Origin: Thermoleophilia bacterium UBA2241
GTDB taxonomy: Bacteria; Actinomycetota; Thermoleophilia; UBA2241
NCBI GenBank assembly: GCA_002347645.1
Contig: DDYF01000059.1
Location: 50,948 to 72,710, forward strand
DNA: 21,763 bases
Direction of reading: 5' to 3'
Each line of letters opens with the position of its first letter. The first letter of the stretch is position 1. Below, piece by piece: positions 1 to 7,612 of this stretch. The notes beneath the pieces were generated by a model, which saw only the letters and a list, made by a program, of their open reading frames with translations, was not told the DNA's origin and made no database searches. The position numbers and the translations under genes are program-made.

Positions 1-246
1 CACACGATCAGCGCCAGCTTCGCCGTCGACACCTTCACGATCACCGCCACGGCCGGCCTCCACGGCACCATCGACCCCGCCGGCGCGGTCGCGGCCGACT
101 ACGGCGACCGGCCCACCTTCACCATCACCCCGGCGACCGGCTACCACGTCGCCGACGTCGAGGTCGACGGCGCCTCGCAGGGCCCCCTCACGAGCTACAC
201 CTTCGAGGAGGTCAGCGCCGACCACACGATCAGCGCCAGCTTCGCC
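1..246 (+). repeat. 222-base tandem coding repeat
   Basis: Bases 1-24 and 223-246 are identical and encode HTISASFA at the end of successive repeat units, so one full 74-residue unit and the end of another are visible. More units probably lie left of the window. Confidence 0.75.
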
Positions 247-897
247 CTGGGCATCCGGACGAGGGTCACACTGCGGGTAGCGAAGAAGCTCGTCGACTAC
301 GGGGTCTCGACGGCGCTCAGTGGCGTGCTGTACGACGCCGCCGACGTTCGTCACCAGGTGGGCATCGGCCAGGCGTCCGTCGTGATCCAGTCGGCGCCGT
401 CGATCACGGGGCCCTGGACGGACCTCGAGACTCCGACCACCAGCGACGAGGCGGACACGCTCGGCGCGTACGGCGCCTTGGTGACACCCGAGAGGTCCAC
501 CTACTACTGCGCGCGCTTCGTTGGAGGACCGGGCTCGCTCTACATTGATGCGCTCAGTGAGTTCGTCAAGGTGAGCGTTCGGCCGCTGCTCGGCGTTCCC
601 AGGGCGCCGTCCTCGGTCAAGCGGGGACGGTCGTTCACCGTCTACGGATCGCTGAAGCCGCAGTTCCCGGCCGGTCAGAAGACGGTCAAAGTCAAGATCC
701 ACCGCTTCAAGGACGGGCGCTGGGTGTACCTCAGGCAGGTCTCGGCTACGAACGCGGACAACGGGGCGTCCACCAGGTACGCGGCGAAGGTGCGGCTGAA
801 GGTCAGGGGCAAGTACCGTTTCACCGCCTACACCGTCAGGACGACCAGTTGGGCGGCAGACAGCACGAAGCCGAGCGCGATTCTCAGGGTGCGGTAG
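1..897 (+). CDS. Secreted/cell-surface repeat protein, 3' end only
   Basis: The frame is open from base 1, so the start lies outside the window; 298 residues are visible, ending in TAG at 895-897. The first 80 or so residues are beta-rich bacterial repeat units of the type found in large surface proteins (motifs such as TGYHVADVEVDG and HTISASF). The DNA at 1-24 recurs identically at 223-246, giving a 222-base (74-residue) repeat unit. After the repeats comes a different beta-sandwich-like C-terminal part (about residues 85-298) containing a stretch of the kind RGRSFTVYGSLKP that looks like an Ig-like or wall-associated fold. There is no LPXTG motif and no terminal membrane helix, so anchoring is unknown. 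Role in adhesion or as a surface layer is inference; the exact partner cannot be told. Confidence 0.8.
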   Translation, partial: HTISASFAVDTFTITATAGLHGTIDPAGAVAADYGDRPTFTITPATGYHVADVEVDGASQGPLTSYTFEEVSADHTISASFALGIRTRVTLRVAKKLVDYGVSTALSGVLYDAADVRHQVGIGQASVVIQSAPSITGPWTDLETPTTSDEADTLGAYGALVTPERSTYYCARFVGGPGSLYIDALSEFVKVSVRPLLGVPRAPSSVKRGRSFTVYGSLKPQFPAGQKTVKVKIHRFKDGRWVYLRQVSATNADNGASTRYAAKVRLKVRGKYRFTAYTVRTTSWAADSTKPSAILRVR

Positions 898-928
898 GGC
901 GGGACGGCCTAGATCGCTGCGCCGGGTA

Positions 929-939
929 GTAGAATCGGC
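929..939 (+). promoter_or_regulatory. Candidate -10 element (GTAGAATCGGC)
   Basis: TAGAAT at 930-935 fits a sigma70-type -10 box, and the 11-mer recurs exactly at 13259-13269 and with one change at 4084-4094, each upstream of a gene. No convincing -35 is visible. It would give the TPM/PspA pair a leader of about 150 bases. The rest of 898-1087 holds only a short GCCGGC stem-loop (978-992) and a 10-base direct repeat (911-920 and 970-979). Confidence 0.4.
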
Positions 940-1090
940 AGGGGCTGGGTAGGTTCGGCAGGGGCGTGAAGATCGCTGCCGGCCCTGCCGGCGTCTTGGA
1001 GGGGCGCCAGGGGGTACGCGCACCGGCATGGGGTGGAGTCGGTCCGGTGATCCGCGCCACACAAGGTTCTCGGTCGAGGAGGCTTCCGTG

Positions 1091-3187
1091 ATGTCAACGC
1101 TGTGGTCGCGCGACTGCCGGGCCAGAGTAGCGCAGGAGCGGTCATCGCCGTCGCGGTGGCGCGCCGGCGCTCTCACACTGGCGCTCCTCGCCGCGCTCGT
1201 GTCGGGGCTCCTGGCTCCCGCCGGCGCGCTCGCCACCGATCCGTTCCGCGTCGGCTCGCAGCTCGAAGACCGCGTCGGCGTGCTGCGCGGCGACGAGACG
1301 GCCGTCCGCGACGCGCTCGAGGAGTTGCAGGACGCCGAGAACGTGCAGCTCTGGGCCGTGTTCGTGGACACGTTCTCGGGGCTCAGCGCCCAGGAGTGGG
1401 CCTACGAGACGGCCGTGAGGAGCGATCTCGGCCTGCGCGACGTCCTCCTTGCCGTGGCCGTCGAGGACCGTGCCTACGCGTACTCCGTCGACGAGGGCTT
1501 CCCGCTCTCGGACGGCGAGCTCGACGACGTCATGGCGGAGTCGGTCGAGCCGCAGCTCGCAGACGACGAGTGGGCGGACGCCGCCATCGGCGCCGCGGAG
1601 GGGTTGCAGGAGGCTCTCGCCGGCGGTGGCGGGACAGGGTCTGGCGGCGAGCCGGCGACGAGCTCAGGTGGTTCGGGGTTCGCCGGGGCGATCCTGGTCG
1701 TCGTACTGTTGGTCGTCGTTGCCCTCGTCGTCTGGTTCCTGGTGCGCCGCGCCCGGGCGCGGCGCGGGGCGCAGGAGGCGGCGCCGGGCGCCGAAGGCAC
1801 CCCGGCGATCCCCTTGGCGGAGTTGCGCCGCAGGGCCGGCGCGGCGATCGTCGAGACCGACGACGCCCTCAAGACCAGCGCGCAGGAGGTCGGCTTCGCC
1901 GTCGCCCAGTTCGGCGAGGAGCAGGCCGCCCCGTTCCAACAGGCGCTCGACGAGGCGCAACGGGACCTCTCCGAGGCGTTCAAGCTCTACAAGCAGTTCG
2001 ACGACGACGCCGACGAGGCGCGGCAGCGCGAGGTGCTGACCGCCGTGCTGCAGCACACCGACGCCGCCAACGAGAAGCTCGACGCTCAATCCGAGAGGTT
2101 CGACAAGCTGCGCGACCTCGAGCGGCAGGCACCCGAGGTGTTCGCCGCGCTGGACCGCCAGCTGGCCGAACTCGACTCCCGCGTGCCGCAGGTCGAGGGG
2201 GAGATCGCCGCGCTCGCCCGCGTTTACTCGGCGGACGCCCTCAAGGCGGTCGCGGCGAACCCGGTCGAGGCCGCGTCGCGCATCACCTTCTCGCGCGAGC
2301 AGGTGGTGGCCGGCCGCGAGGATCTCGCGGCCGGCAGGAGCGGCGAGGCGGCGGTGAGCGCCCTCGCCGCGCAGGAGGCTGCGGCGCAGGCGCAGACGCT
2401 CCTCGACGCGGTCGGGCGCCTCGGCAAGGACCTCGCCGAGGCGCAGGGGCGCATCGACGACGCCATCGCGGAGACCCGCCGCGACATCGCCGAGGCGCAC
2501 GCGGCCGGGGCGGGCGCGCAGCTCGCTGCGCTGATCGCGGCCGCCGAAGCGGCCGTCGCGGCGGCCGGCGGTGCCGCCGGCCCGCTGGGCGGCCGCGACC
2601 CGCTCGCCGCGCTGCGCCACCTCGAAGAGGCGGACGCGGCGCTCGAGAACGCCCTCAAGGGCGTTCGCGACGACCAGGCGCGGCGCGCCAAGGCGACAGC
2701 GGCGCTCGAGCGCACTCTCGCGGCCGCGCGCGCCCAGATCGCGGCGGCGGCGGACTTCATCACGACGCACCGCGGCGGCATCGGCAGCGAGCCGCGGTCG
2801 CTGCTCGCCGAGGCGCAGCGTCACCTCGACCAGGCCGTCGCGCTCAGCGCGTCTGACCCCGTCACCGCGTCGCAGCACGCGTCGAGCGCCCACGAGCTCG
2901 CCCGCCGGGCGCTCGACGAGGCGCAGAGCGAGGCCGGGCAGGCGCCCTGGGGTCTGCCGGGCGGCACGAGGCTTCCCGACACGGGCGGCGGCTTCGGCGG
3001 CGGCTTCGGCGGCGCGATCCTCGGCGGCATCCTCGCCGAGATGATGCGCGGCGGGTCGGGCCGCTCGAGCGGCGGGTTCGGCCGAAGCTCGGGCGGAGGC
3101 ATGCGTGGCGGCGGCGGCGGGTTCGCGCCGCCGTCCTTCGGGGGCTCCGGCACCCGCATGCGCCGCGGCGGCGGGGGCCGCTTCTAG
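1091..3187 (+). CDS. TPM-domain membrane protein with long coiled coil and Gly-rich tail
   Basis: This 698-residue protein has a signal sequence (residues about 23-48, ending AGALA), then a TPM domain (PF04536-type, about 51-175), a Ser/Gly linker, one strong membrane helix (about 196-218, Val/Leu-rich, followed by RRARARR) and a long Ala/Glu/Arg-rich coiled coil (about 235-620). The last 70 residues are Gly/Arg/Ser-rich with GGGFGGGFGG-type runs. The TPM domain should face outside and the coiled coil the cytoplasm. ATG at 1091 is chosen because GAGGAGG (1076-1082) lies 8 bases upstream and the signal sequence follows; GTG at 1088 is an alternative. Actinobacteria often pair such a gene with pspA, which follows here after 83 bases. 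A role in membrane-stress sensing or PspA anchoring is inferred from that pairing. No enzymatic activity is claimed. Confidence 0.85.
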   Translation: MSTLWSRDCRARVAQERSSPSRWRAGALTLALLAALVSGLLAPAGALATDPFRVGSQLEDRVGVLRGDETAVRDALEELQDAENVQLWAVFVDTFSGLSAQEWAYETAVRSDLGLRDVLLAVAVEDRAYAYSVDEGFPLSDGELDDVMAESVEPQLADDEWADAAIGAAEGLQEALAGGGGTGSGGEPATSSGGSGFAGAILVVVLLVVVALVVWFLVRRARARRGAQEAAPGAEGTPAIPLAELRRRAGAAIVETDDALKTSAQEVGFAVAQFGEEQAAPFQQALDEAQRDLSEAFKLYKQFDDDADEARQREVLTAVLQHTDAANEKLDAQSERFDKLRDLERQAPEVFAALDRQLAELDSRVPQVEGEIAALARVYSADALKAVAANPVEAASRITFSREQVVAGREDLAAGRSGEAAVSALAAQEAAAQAQTLLDAVGRLGKDLAEAQGRIDDAIAETRRDIAEAHAAGAGAQLAALIAAAEAAVAAAGGAAGPLGGRDPLAALRHLEEADAALENALKGVRDDQARRAKATAALERTLAAARAQIAAAADFITTHRGGIGSEPRSLLAEAQRHLDQAVALSASDPVTASQHASSAHELARRALDEAQSEAGQAPWGLPGGTRLPDTGGGFGGGFGGAILGGILAEMMRGGSGRSSGGFGRSSGGGMRGGGGGFAPPSFGGSGTRMRRGGGGRF

Positions 3188-3270
3188 GCCGTTCTCTGTC
3201 CGCGCGGCCGTTCGGACGCAGCCGGGATCCACACGACAAGGCACATCGACTAGGAGACAGGAGGCACCAC

Positions 3271-3981
3271 ATGGCACAGCAATCGATCCTTGGGCGAATC
3301 GCGCAGCTCGCGCGCGCCAACATCAACGCGCTCATCGACGCCGCGGAAGACCCGGAGAAGATGCTCGATCAGATGATCCGCGACTACACGAACAACATCG
3401 CCGAGGCCGAGGAAGCCGTGGCGCAGAGCATCGGCAACCTCCGCCTGATGGAGGCCGACAAGAAGGAGGCGGACGAGACCGCCGCCGAGTGGGGCGCCAA
3501 GGCTGCTGCGGCGGCGGCCAAGGCCAACGAACTGCGGATGGCCAACCCGGCCGAGGCCGACCGGTTCCAGAACCTGGCCCGTATCGCGCTCAAGCGCCAG
3601 ATCGTGCTCGAGGGACAGTCCAAGGAATTCGAGCCGTCGATCGCCGCGCAGACCGATGTGGTCTCCAAGCTCAAGGCGGGTCTCGGCTCCATGGCCGGCA
3701 AGCTCGAGGAGCTCAGGGCGAAGCGCGACGAGCTCGTCGCCCGCGCCAAGATGGCGGAGGCGCAGACCCGTGTCCAGGACGCCATCAAGAGCATCGACAT
3801 CGTCGACCCGACCAGCGAGCTGAGCCGGTTCGAAGACAAGATCCGCCGCGAGGAGGCCAGGGTCGCGGGTCAGGCCGAGCTGGCCGCGTCTTCTCTCGAC
3901 GCCCAGTTCGACGATCTCGACGTGCTCGCCGCCGACGCCGAGGTCGAGCGGCGGCTGGCCGAGCTCAACAAGCCGGTCTGA
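3271..3981 (+). CDS. pspA: PspA/IM30 family membrane-stress protein
   Basis: This 236-residue protein is almost entirely helical and starts with a typical PspA/IM30 N-terminus (an amphipathic helix, then NINALIDAAEDPEKMLDQM). Family members are peripheral membrane proteins of the ESCRT-III superfamily that polymerise on damaged membranes and preserve proton motive force. Length (usually 220-250) and heptad-rich Ala/Glu/Lys content fit. AGGAGG at 3259-3264, six bases before the ATG, is a strong ribosome site. It lies 83 bases after the TPM-domain gene, so the two are probably co-transcribed. A perfect hairpin at 4021-4060 closes the unit. No PspF, PspB or PspC homologue is in the window, so regulation is presumably actinobacterial rather than enterobacterial. 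Confidence 0.93.
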   Translation: MAQQSILGRIAQLARANINALIDAAEDPEKMLDQMIRDYTNNIAEAEEAVAQSIGNLRLMEADKKEADETAAEWGAKAAAAAAKANELRMANPAEADRFQNLARIALKRQIVLEGQSKEFEPSIAAQTDVVSKLKAGLGSMAGKLEELRAKRDELVARAKMAEAQTRVQDAIKSIDIVDPTSELSRFEDKIRREEARVAGQAELAASSLDAQFDDLDVLAADAEVERRLAELNKPV

Positions 3982-4020
3982 GCAAGGGCGACTGACGCGC
4001 GGGGCATCAGCTCCGAAAGA

Positions 4021-4060
4021 GCGAACGGGGGGCGGGCCGCCCGGCCCGCCCCCCGTTCGC
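4021..4060 (+). terminator. Perfect 18-bp GC hairpin after pspA
   Basis: Bases 4021-4038 are the exact reverse complement of 4043-4060, with a 4-base loop GCCC. There is no U-tract after it. It lies 39 bases after the pspA stop and just before the candidate promoter of the next gene, so terminator is the natural reading. Confidence 0.75.
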
Positions 4061-4083
4061 GCCCTTGGGGCGTACGCGTCGCC

Positions 4084-4094
4084 GTAGAATAGGC
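4084..4094 (+). promoter_or_regulatory. Candidate -10 element for the Lon-like gene
   Basis: TAGAAT at 4085-4090 lies within GTAGAATAGGC, one base different from the 11-mer seen at 929 and 13259. It would give a leader of about 50 bases to the GTG at 4150. No good -35 is seen at 16-18 bases. Confidence 0.45.
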
Positions 4095-4149
4095 GCGTCC
4101 GCCGACCGCTGCCCTTACCCGGGGCATCGCCCGACGAAAGGACCAGACC

Positions 4150-6606
4150 GTGAGCCCTGTCCGTCCCCTCTCCGCCAAAGCGCTCTCCGCGCGCTGCACC
4201 CTCGCTCATCTGCGCTTCAAGACGACCGCCGACCTCGGCGGCGACGTCGAGTTCGTCGGCCAGCAGCGCCCCATCGCGGCCATCGAGCTCGGCGTGACCA
4301 TGGACCGCCAGGGCTACAACATCTTCGCCCTCGGCCCCAGCGGCACCGGCAAGTACACGGTCGTGCAACGCTACGTCGAACGACGTGCGGCGCAGGAACC
4401 GGCGCCCGACGACTGGTGCTACGTCAACGACTTCGAGCAGTCGTCGGCGCCCCGCGCCCTCCGCCTGCCGGCAGGCATGGGAAGGACGTTCAAGCGCGAC
4501 ATGGAGCGCCTCGTCGAGGAGTTGCGCACGGGTCTTTCGTCGGCCTTCGAGAGCGAGGAGTACGCGACCCGTCGTCGCGCGCTCGAGGGCGAGTTCGAGG
4601 AGCGTCAGCAGGAGAGCCTCAAGGACGTGCAGGAACGCGCGCGCGAGCGCGGCCTGACCGTGGTGTCCACGCCATCGGGCTTCGCCGTGGCGGCCATGAA
4701 GGACGGCGAGATCCTGCCCCCCGAGACGTTCCAGCAGCTGCCCGAGGAGGAGCAGAAGCGCATCCAGGGAGAGGTCGAGCTCCTTCAGGGAGAGCTCCAG
4801 AAGGTGCTCCTGCAGGTGCCGCGGTGGAAGCGCGAGTTCCGCACCCGACTCCGTGCCCTGAACGACGAGGTCACCGCCCTGGTCGTCGAAGACGTGGTCG
4901 ACGACCTGCAGGCCAAGTACAAGGACCTGCCCGACGTCGTCGCCTATCTCGCCGCGGTGCAGAAGAGCGTCGGCGACCACCTCGACGACTTCCTCCAGAG
5001 CGGGGACGAGAAGTCCGAGGCGTCTGCGCCCGCCGGTGTGCCCGTCCCCGAGACGTTCAAGCGCGCTCCGGCGTTGCGGCGCTATCAGGTCAACGTGCTG
5101 GTCGACTCGAGCGACGCGACCGGCGCGCCGGTGATCTACGAGAGCAACCCGTCGTACCTGAACCTGGTGGGTCGCGTCGAGCAGATGTCCATGATGGGCG
5201 CGCTGCTCACCGACTTCACGCTCATCCGGCCCGGCGTGCTGCACCGCGCCAACGGCGGCTACCTCATCCTCGACGCGCTGAAGGTCCTGAGCAGCCCGTA
5301 TGCGTGGGAGGGGCTCAAACGCGCCCTGCAGTTCGGCGAGGTCCGCATCGAGTCGCCGGTGGAGATGCTCAACCTCTCGAGCACCGTCTCGCTCGAACCG
5401 CAGCCGATCCCGCTCAACGTCAAGGTCATCCTCATGGGCGACCGGCAGCTGTACTACCTCCTGGCGCAGGCCGACCCGGACTTCAACGAGCTCTTCAAGG
5501 TCGCGGCCGACTTCGACGAGGAGTTCGTGCGCGACGACGAGACCACGAAGCTGTACGCGCAGCTCATCGCCGCGATGGCGCGGCGTGAGGAGCTCCTCGA
5601 CTTCGACCGCGCGGCGGTGTGTCGCGTCATCGAGCACGCCGCGCGACTCGCCGGCGATGCGGAGCGCGTCACCGCCCGCATGCGCAGCGTCGTCGACCTG
5701 CTTCAGGAGGCAGACCACTGGGCGCGGCGCGAGGGCGCGACGCTCGTCGGCGCCCCGCACGTGCAGCAGGCCATCGACGCCCAGGTGTACCGGTCAGACC
5801 GCATCCGTACGCAGCTCCTGGACGACACGCTGCGCGAGACCCTCATGATCGCCACCGAGGGGGCGACGGTAGGCCAGATCAACGGGCTCTCGGTCCTCTC
5901 GCTGGGGACCTACAGCTTCGGCCGCCCGAGCCGCATCACGGCCACCGTCCACATGGGCAAGGGCGAGGTCGTCGACATCGAGCGCGAGGTCGAGCTGAGC
6001 GGACCGCTACACTCGAAGGGCGTGCTCATCCTGGCGGGGTTCCTGCGCGGCCGGTACGCGCAGCAGCATCCGCTGTCGCTGGGCGCGAGCCTCGTCTTCG
6101 AGCAGTCCTACAGCGGAGTGGACGGGGACAGCGCCTCGTCCACGGAGCTGTACGCGCTGCTCTCGGCGATCGCCGACGTGCCGATCTCGCAGTCGCTCGC
6201 CGTCACGGGGTCGGTCAATCAGTTCGGCGAGGTGCAGGCGATCGGCGGCGTGAACGAGAAGATCGAAGGCTTCTTCGACCTCTGCGCCGCGCGCGGTCTC
6301 ACCGGCGAGCAGGGCGTCCTGATCCCCGCGGCGAACGTCAAGCACCTCATGCTGCGCCAGGACGTGGTGGACGCGGTCAAGGCCAAGCAGTTCGCCATCT
6401 ACCCGATCATGACGATCGACGAGGGGATCGAGGTGCTCACGGGCGTGCGTGCCGGCAAGCCGGACGGCAAGGGCCGGTATCCGAAGGGCACCGTGAACCG
6501 ACTGGTGGCCGACCGGCTCGCGGAGCTCGCGGAGAAGAGCAGGGCGGCGGGGCCGACCCCCGAGGGCCAGACGGACGCTCCAAAGGCAAAGGCGCGGCGC
6601 GGTTGA
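4150..6606 (+). CDS. Lon-like ATP-dependent protease (AAA_32 / Lon_C type)
   Basis: This 818-residue protein resembles the Lon-like family lacking the classical Lon substrate-binding N-domain. A P-loop-like GPSGTGKYT lies at residues 62-70, followed by a long helical insert (about 110-290), the rest of the ATPase part and a Lon-type protease domain (about 570-780). The serine-lysine dyad is visible: Ser661 in DGDSASS and Lys704 in GGVNEKIEGF. It should degrade selected or damaged proteins in the cytoplasm. The Walker A lysine (Lys68) is followed by Tyr instead of Ser/Thr, so ATP binding may be atypical; I believe this position varies in the family but could not check. GTG at 4150 has AAAGGA (4137-4142) upstream at good spacing. 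The gene has its own candidate promoter and appears monocistronic. The C-terminal 40 residues are Lys/Ala-rich and probably disordered. Confidence 0.92.
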   Translation: MSPVRPLSAKALSARCTLAHLRFKTTADLGGDVEFVGQQRPIAAIELGVTMDRQGYNIFALGPSGTGKYTVVQRYVERRAAQEPAPDDWCYVNDFEQSSAPRALRLPAGMGRTFKRDMERLVEELRTGLSSAFESEEYATRRRALEGEFEERQQESLKDVQERARERGLTVVSTPSGFAVAAMKDGEILPPETFQQLPEEEQKRIQGEVELLQGELQKVLLQVPRWKREFRTRLRALNDEVTALVVEDVVDDLQAKYKDLPDVVAYLAAVQKSVGDHLDDFLQSGDEKSEASAPAGVPVPETFKRAPALRRYQVNVLVDSSDATGAPVIYESNPSYLNLVGRVEQMSMMGALLTDFTLIRPGVLHRANGGYLILDALKVLSSPYAWEGLKRALQFGEVRIESPVEMLNLSSTVSLEPQPIPLNVKVILMGDRQLYYLLAQADPDFNELFKVAADFDEEFVRDDETTKLYAQLIAAMARREELLDFDRAAVCRVIEHAARLAGDAERVTARMRSVVDLLQEADHWARREGATLVGAPHVQQAIDAQVYRSDRIRTQLLDDTLRETLMIATEGATVGQINGLSVLSLGTYSFGRPSRITATVHMGKGEVVDIEREVELSGPLHSKGVLILAGFLRGRYAQQHPLSLGASLVFEQSYSGVDGDSASSTELYALLSAIADVPISQSLAVTGSVNQFGEVQAIGGVNEKIEGFFDLCAARGLTGEQGVLIPAANVKHLMLRQDVVDAVKAKQFAIYPIMTIDEGIEVLTGVRAGKPDGKGRYPKGTVNRLVADRLAELAEKSRAAGPTPEGQTDAPKAKARRG

Positions 6607-6629
6607 GACACAGCCTCAGCCGCGCCGCG

Positions 6630-6658
6630 CCCGGGCGCCGGGGGCAAGAGCGCCCGGG
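6630..6658 (+). terminator. Hairpin between convergent genes
   Basis: CCCGGGCGC (6630-6638) pairs with GCGCCCGGG (6650-6658) across an 11-base loop, just past the Lon-like stop and before the end of the convergent gene. It may serve both directions. No U-tract is present. Confidence 0.5.
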
Positions 6659-6673
6659 GTGGGGGAGCGGTCG

Positions 6674-7339
6674 TCACACGGCCCGCGCCCGCGAACGCCG
6701 CACGCCGGTGACGACGAACAGCACCACGCCGCCGGCCAGACCGGCGAGCGCGACGCCGGCCGCCACGGCCAGCAGCACGACCACCGGCCGCACGAGGTTC
6801 TCGCCGACGGCCAGCTCCGCGCCGTCCTCGGCGGCCCCGGTCGTCGTCACGACGTACCGGCCGCTCGTGCCCGCGTTGAACGACGCGACCACGATCCGGT
6901 GCTCGTCCGACCCGGCGACGCCCCAGTGCAGGTCGTCGTGGTGGTCGAGCGTCGCCGCGCGCACAGCCGGGATGTAGTTCGTGACATGGACGGGCTGCCC
7001 GTCGGGGCCGGTGACCTCGAGTCCGAGCTCGTGTCGCGAGGTGTCCACCGTGCCGAGGTAGTAGACGAGCTGGTTGCCGGCGTCGTCGACGTCGACCGTG
7101 AGCTCGCCCGGGACGTCGGCACGCGGGAAGTCCGCGAGTCGGTCGTAGGCGCCGACACCCGTCGCGACCGCGATGACGCCGCTCCCAATCAGGCCGGCCA
7201 CGATGATCGCCACCGCGAGCCAGTAGCCGAGCGTCGTCGGCCGGCGCGAGCCCGTGCCTAGGGGTGCTCCCGAAGTCGACGGCGCGCCGCCGGGCGCGCC
7301 CATCACCGGCGCGGCGCCGGCGGGTGTTGCGTTCGTCAT
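6674..7339 (-). CDS. Membrane protein with two helices and an extracytoplasmic domain, unknown function
   Basis: I do not recognise this 221-residue protein. It starts with a Pro/Gly/Ala-rich cytoplasmic segment (residues 1-35), followed by a membrane helix (about 38-60), a soluble probably beta-rich domain of about 115 residues (65-180) and a second membrane helix (about 184-210) ending in RRSRARAV. The two helices would place the middle domain outside the membrane. ATG at 7339 has AAGGAG (plus coordinates 7345-7350) at good spacing, and a TAGATT -10-like box (7376-7381) lies about 40 bases upstream. The gene converges on the Lon-like gene and diverges from the amino-sugar operon, so context gives no functional clue. 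Confidence 0.8.
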   Translation of the reverse strand: MTNATPAGAAPVMGAPGGAPSTSGAPLGTGSRRPTTLGYWLAVAIIVAGLIGSGVIAVATGVGAYDRLADFPRADVPGELTVDVDDAGNQLVYYLGTVDTSRHELGLEVTGPDGQPVHVTNYIPAVRAATLDHHDDLHWGVAGSDEHRIVVASFNAGTSGRYVVTTTGAAEDGAELAVGENLVRPVVVLLAVAAGVALAGLAGGVVLFVVTGVRRSRARAV

Positions 7340-7375
7340 GACTGCTCCTTTCCGCAGGTGTGTCCGTCGCCCCCG

Positions 7376-7381
7376 AATCTA
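7376..7381 (-). promoter_or_regulatory. Candidate -10 box (TAGATT) for the minus-strand membrane gene
   Basis: Read on the minus strand this is TAGATT, giving a leader of about 30 bases before the AAGGAG and ATG at 7339. No clear -35 is visible. Confidence 0.35.
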
Positions 7382-7519
7382 GCCGCGGCCGTCGCGCGGC
7401 ACGACTCCCCGGCGAGTGATTGCGGGTTCACCCGGGCGGAGGATTCGCACGCCGTCGCCCTACCCCCGGGGTACGACGCCGCGGCGGCGCCTACCCCAGC
7501 GGAAGCAGGGGCCGCCGGC

Positions 7520-7525
7520 TTGACA
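7520..7525 (+). promoter_or_regulatory. Candidate -35 box (TTGACA) upstream of the amino-sugar operon
   Basis: A perfect TTGACA lies 88 bases before the ATG at 7613. No convincing TANNNT box sits 16-18 bases downstream, so the promoter is only tentative. Nothing else is recognised in the 273-base divergent region 7340-7612 apart from the minus-strand -10 candidate. Confidence 0.25.
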
Positions 7526-7612
7526 CGCGCCCCCCGGTGCGCGAACCTGCGCGGCAGCCGTCTCGGCGCTCCGCGCCGGAGGCGGACCGGCCAGCCGATC
7601 ACGGGGCGGCCC

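Noticed and set aside
978..992. Short GCCGGC stem-loop upstream of the TPM gene as a terminator or riboswitch
   Set aside because: Six base pairs with a three-base loop are expected by chance in DNA of this composition, and nothing around it resembles a known riboswitch.
1664..3277. 537-codon minus-strand frame and 584-codon plus-strand frame over the TPM-domain gene
   Set aside because: They are Arg/Ala/Gly-rich shadows of the real gene, with no signal, domain or ribosome site.
3250..5760. 836-codon open frame on the minus strand
   Set aside because: It lies antisense to pspA and the Lon-like gene, both with clear family motifs; its translation is low-complexity Leu/Arg/Val/Glu-rich without domains. 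Long antisense frames are expected at this GC content.
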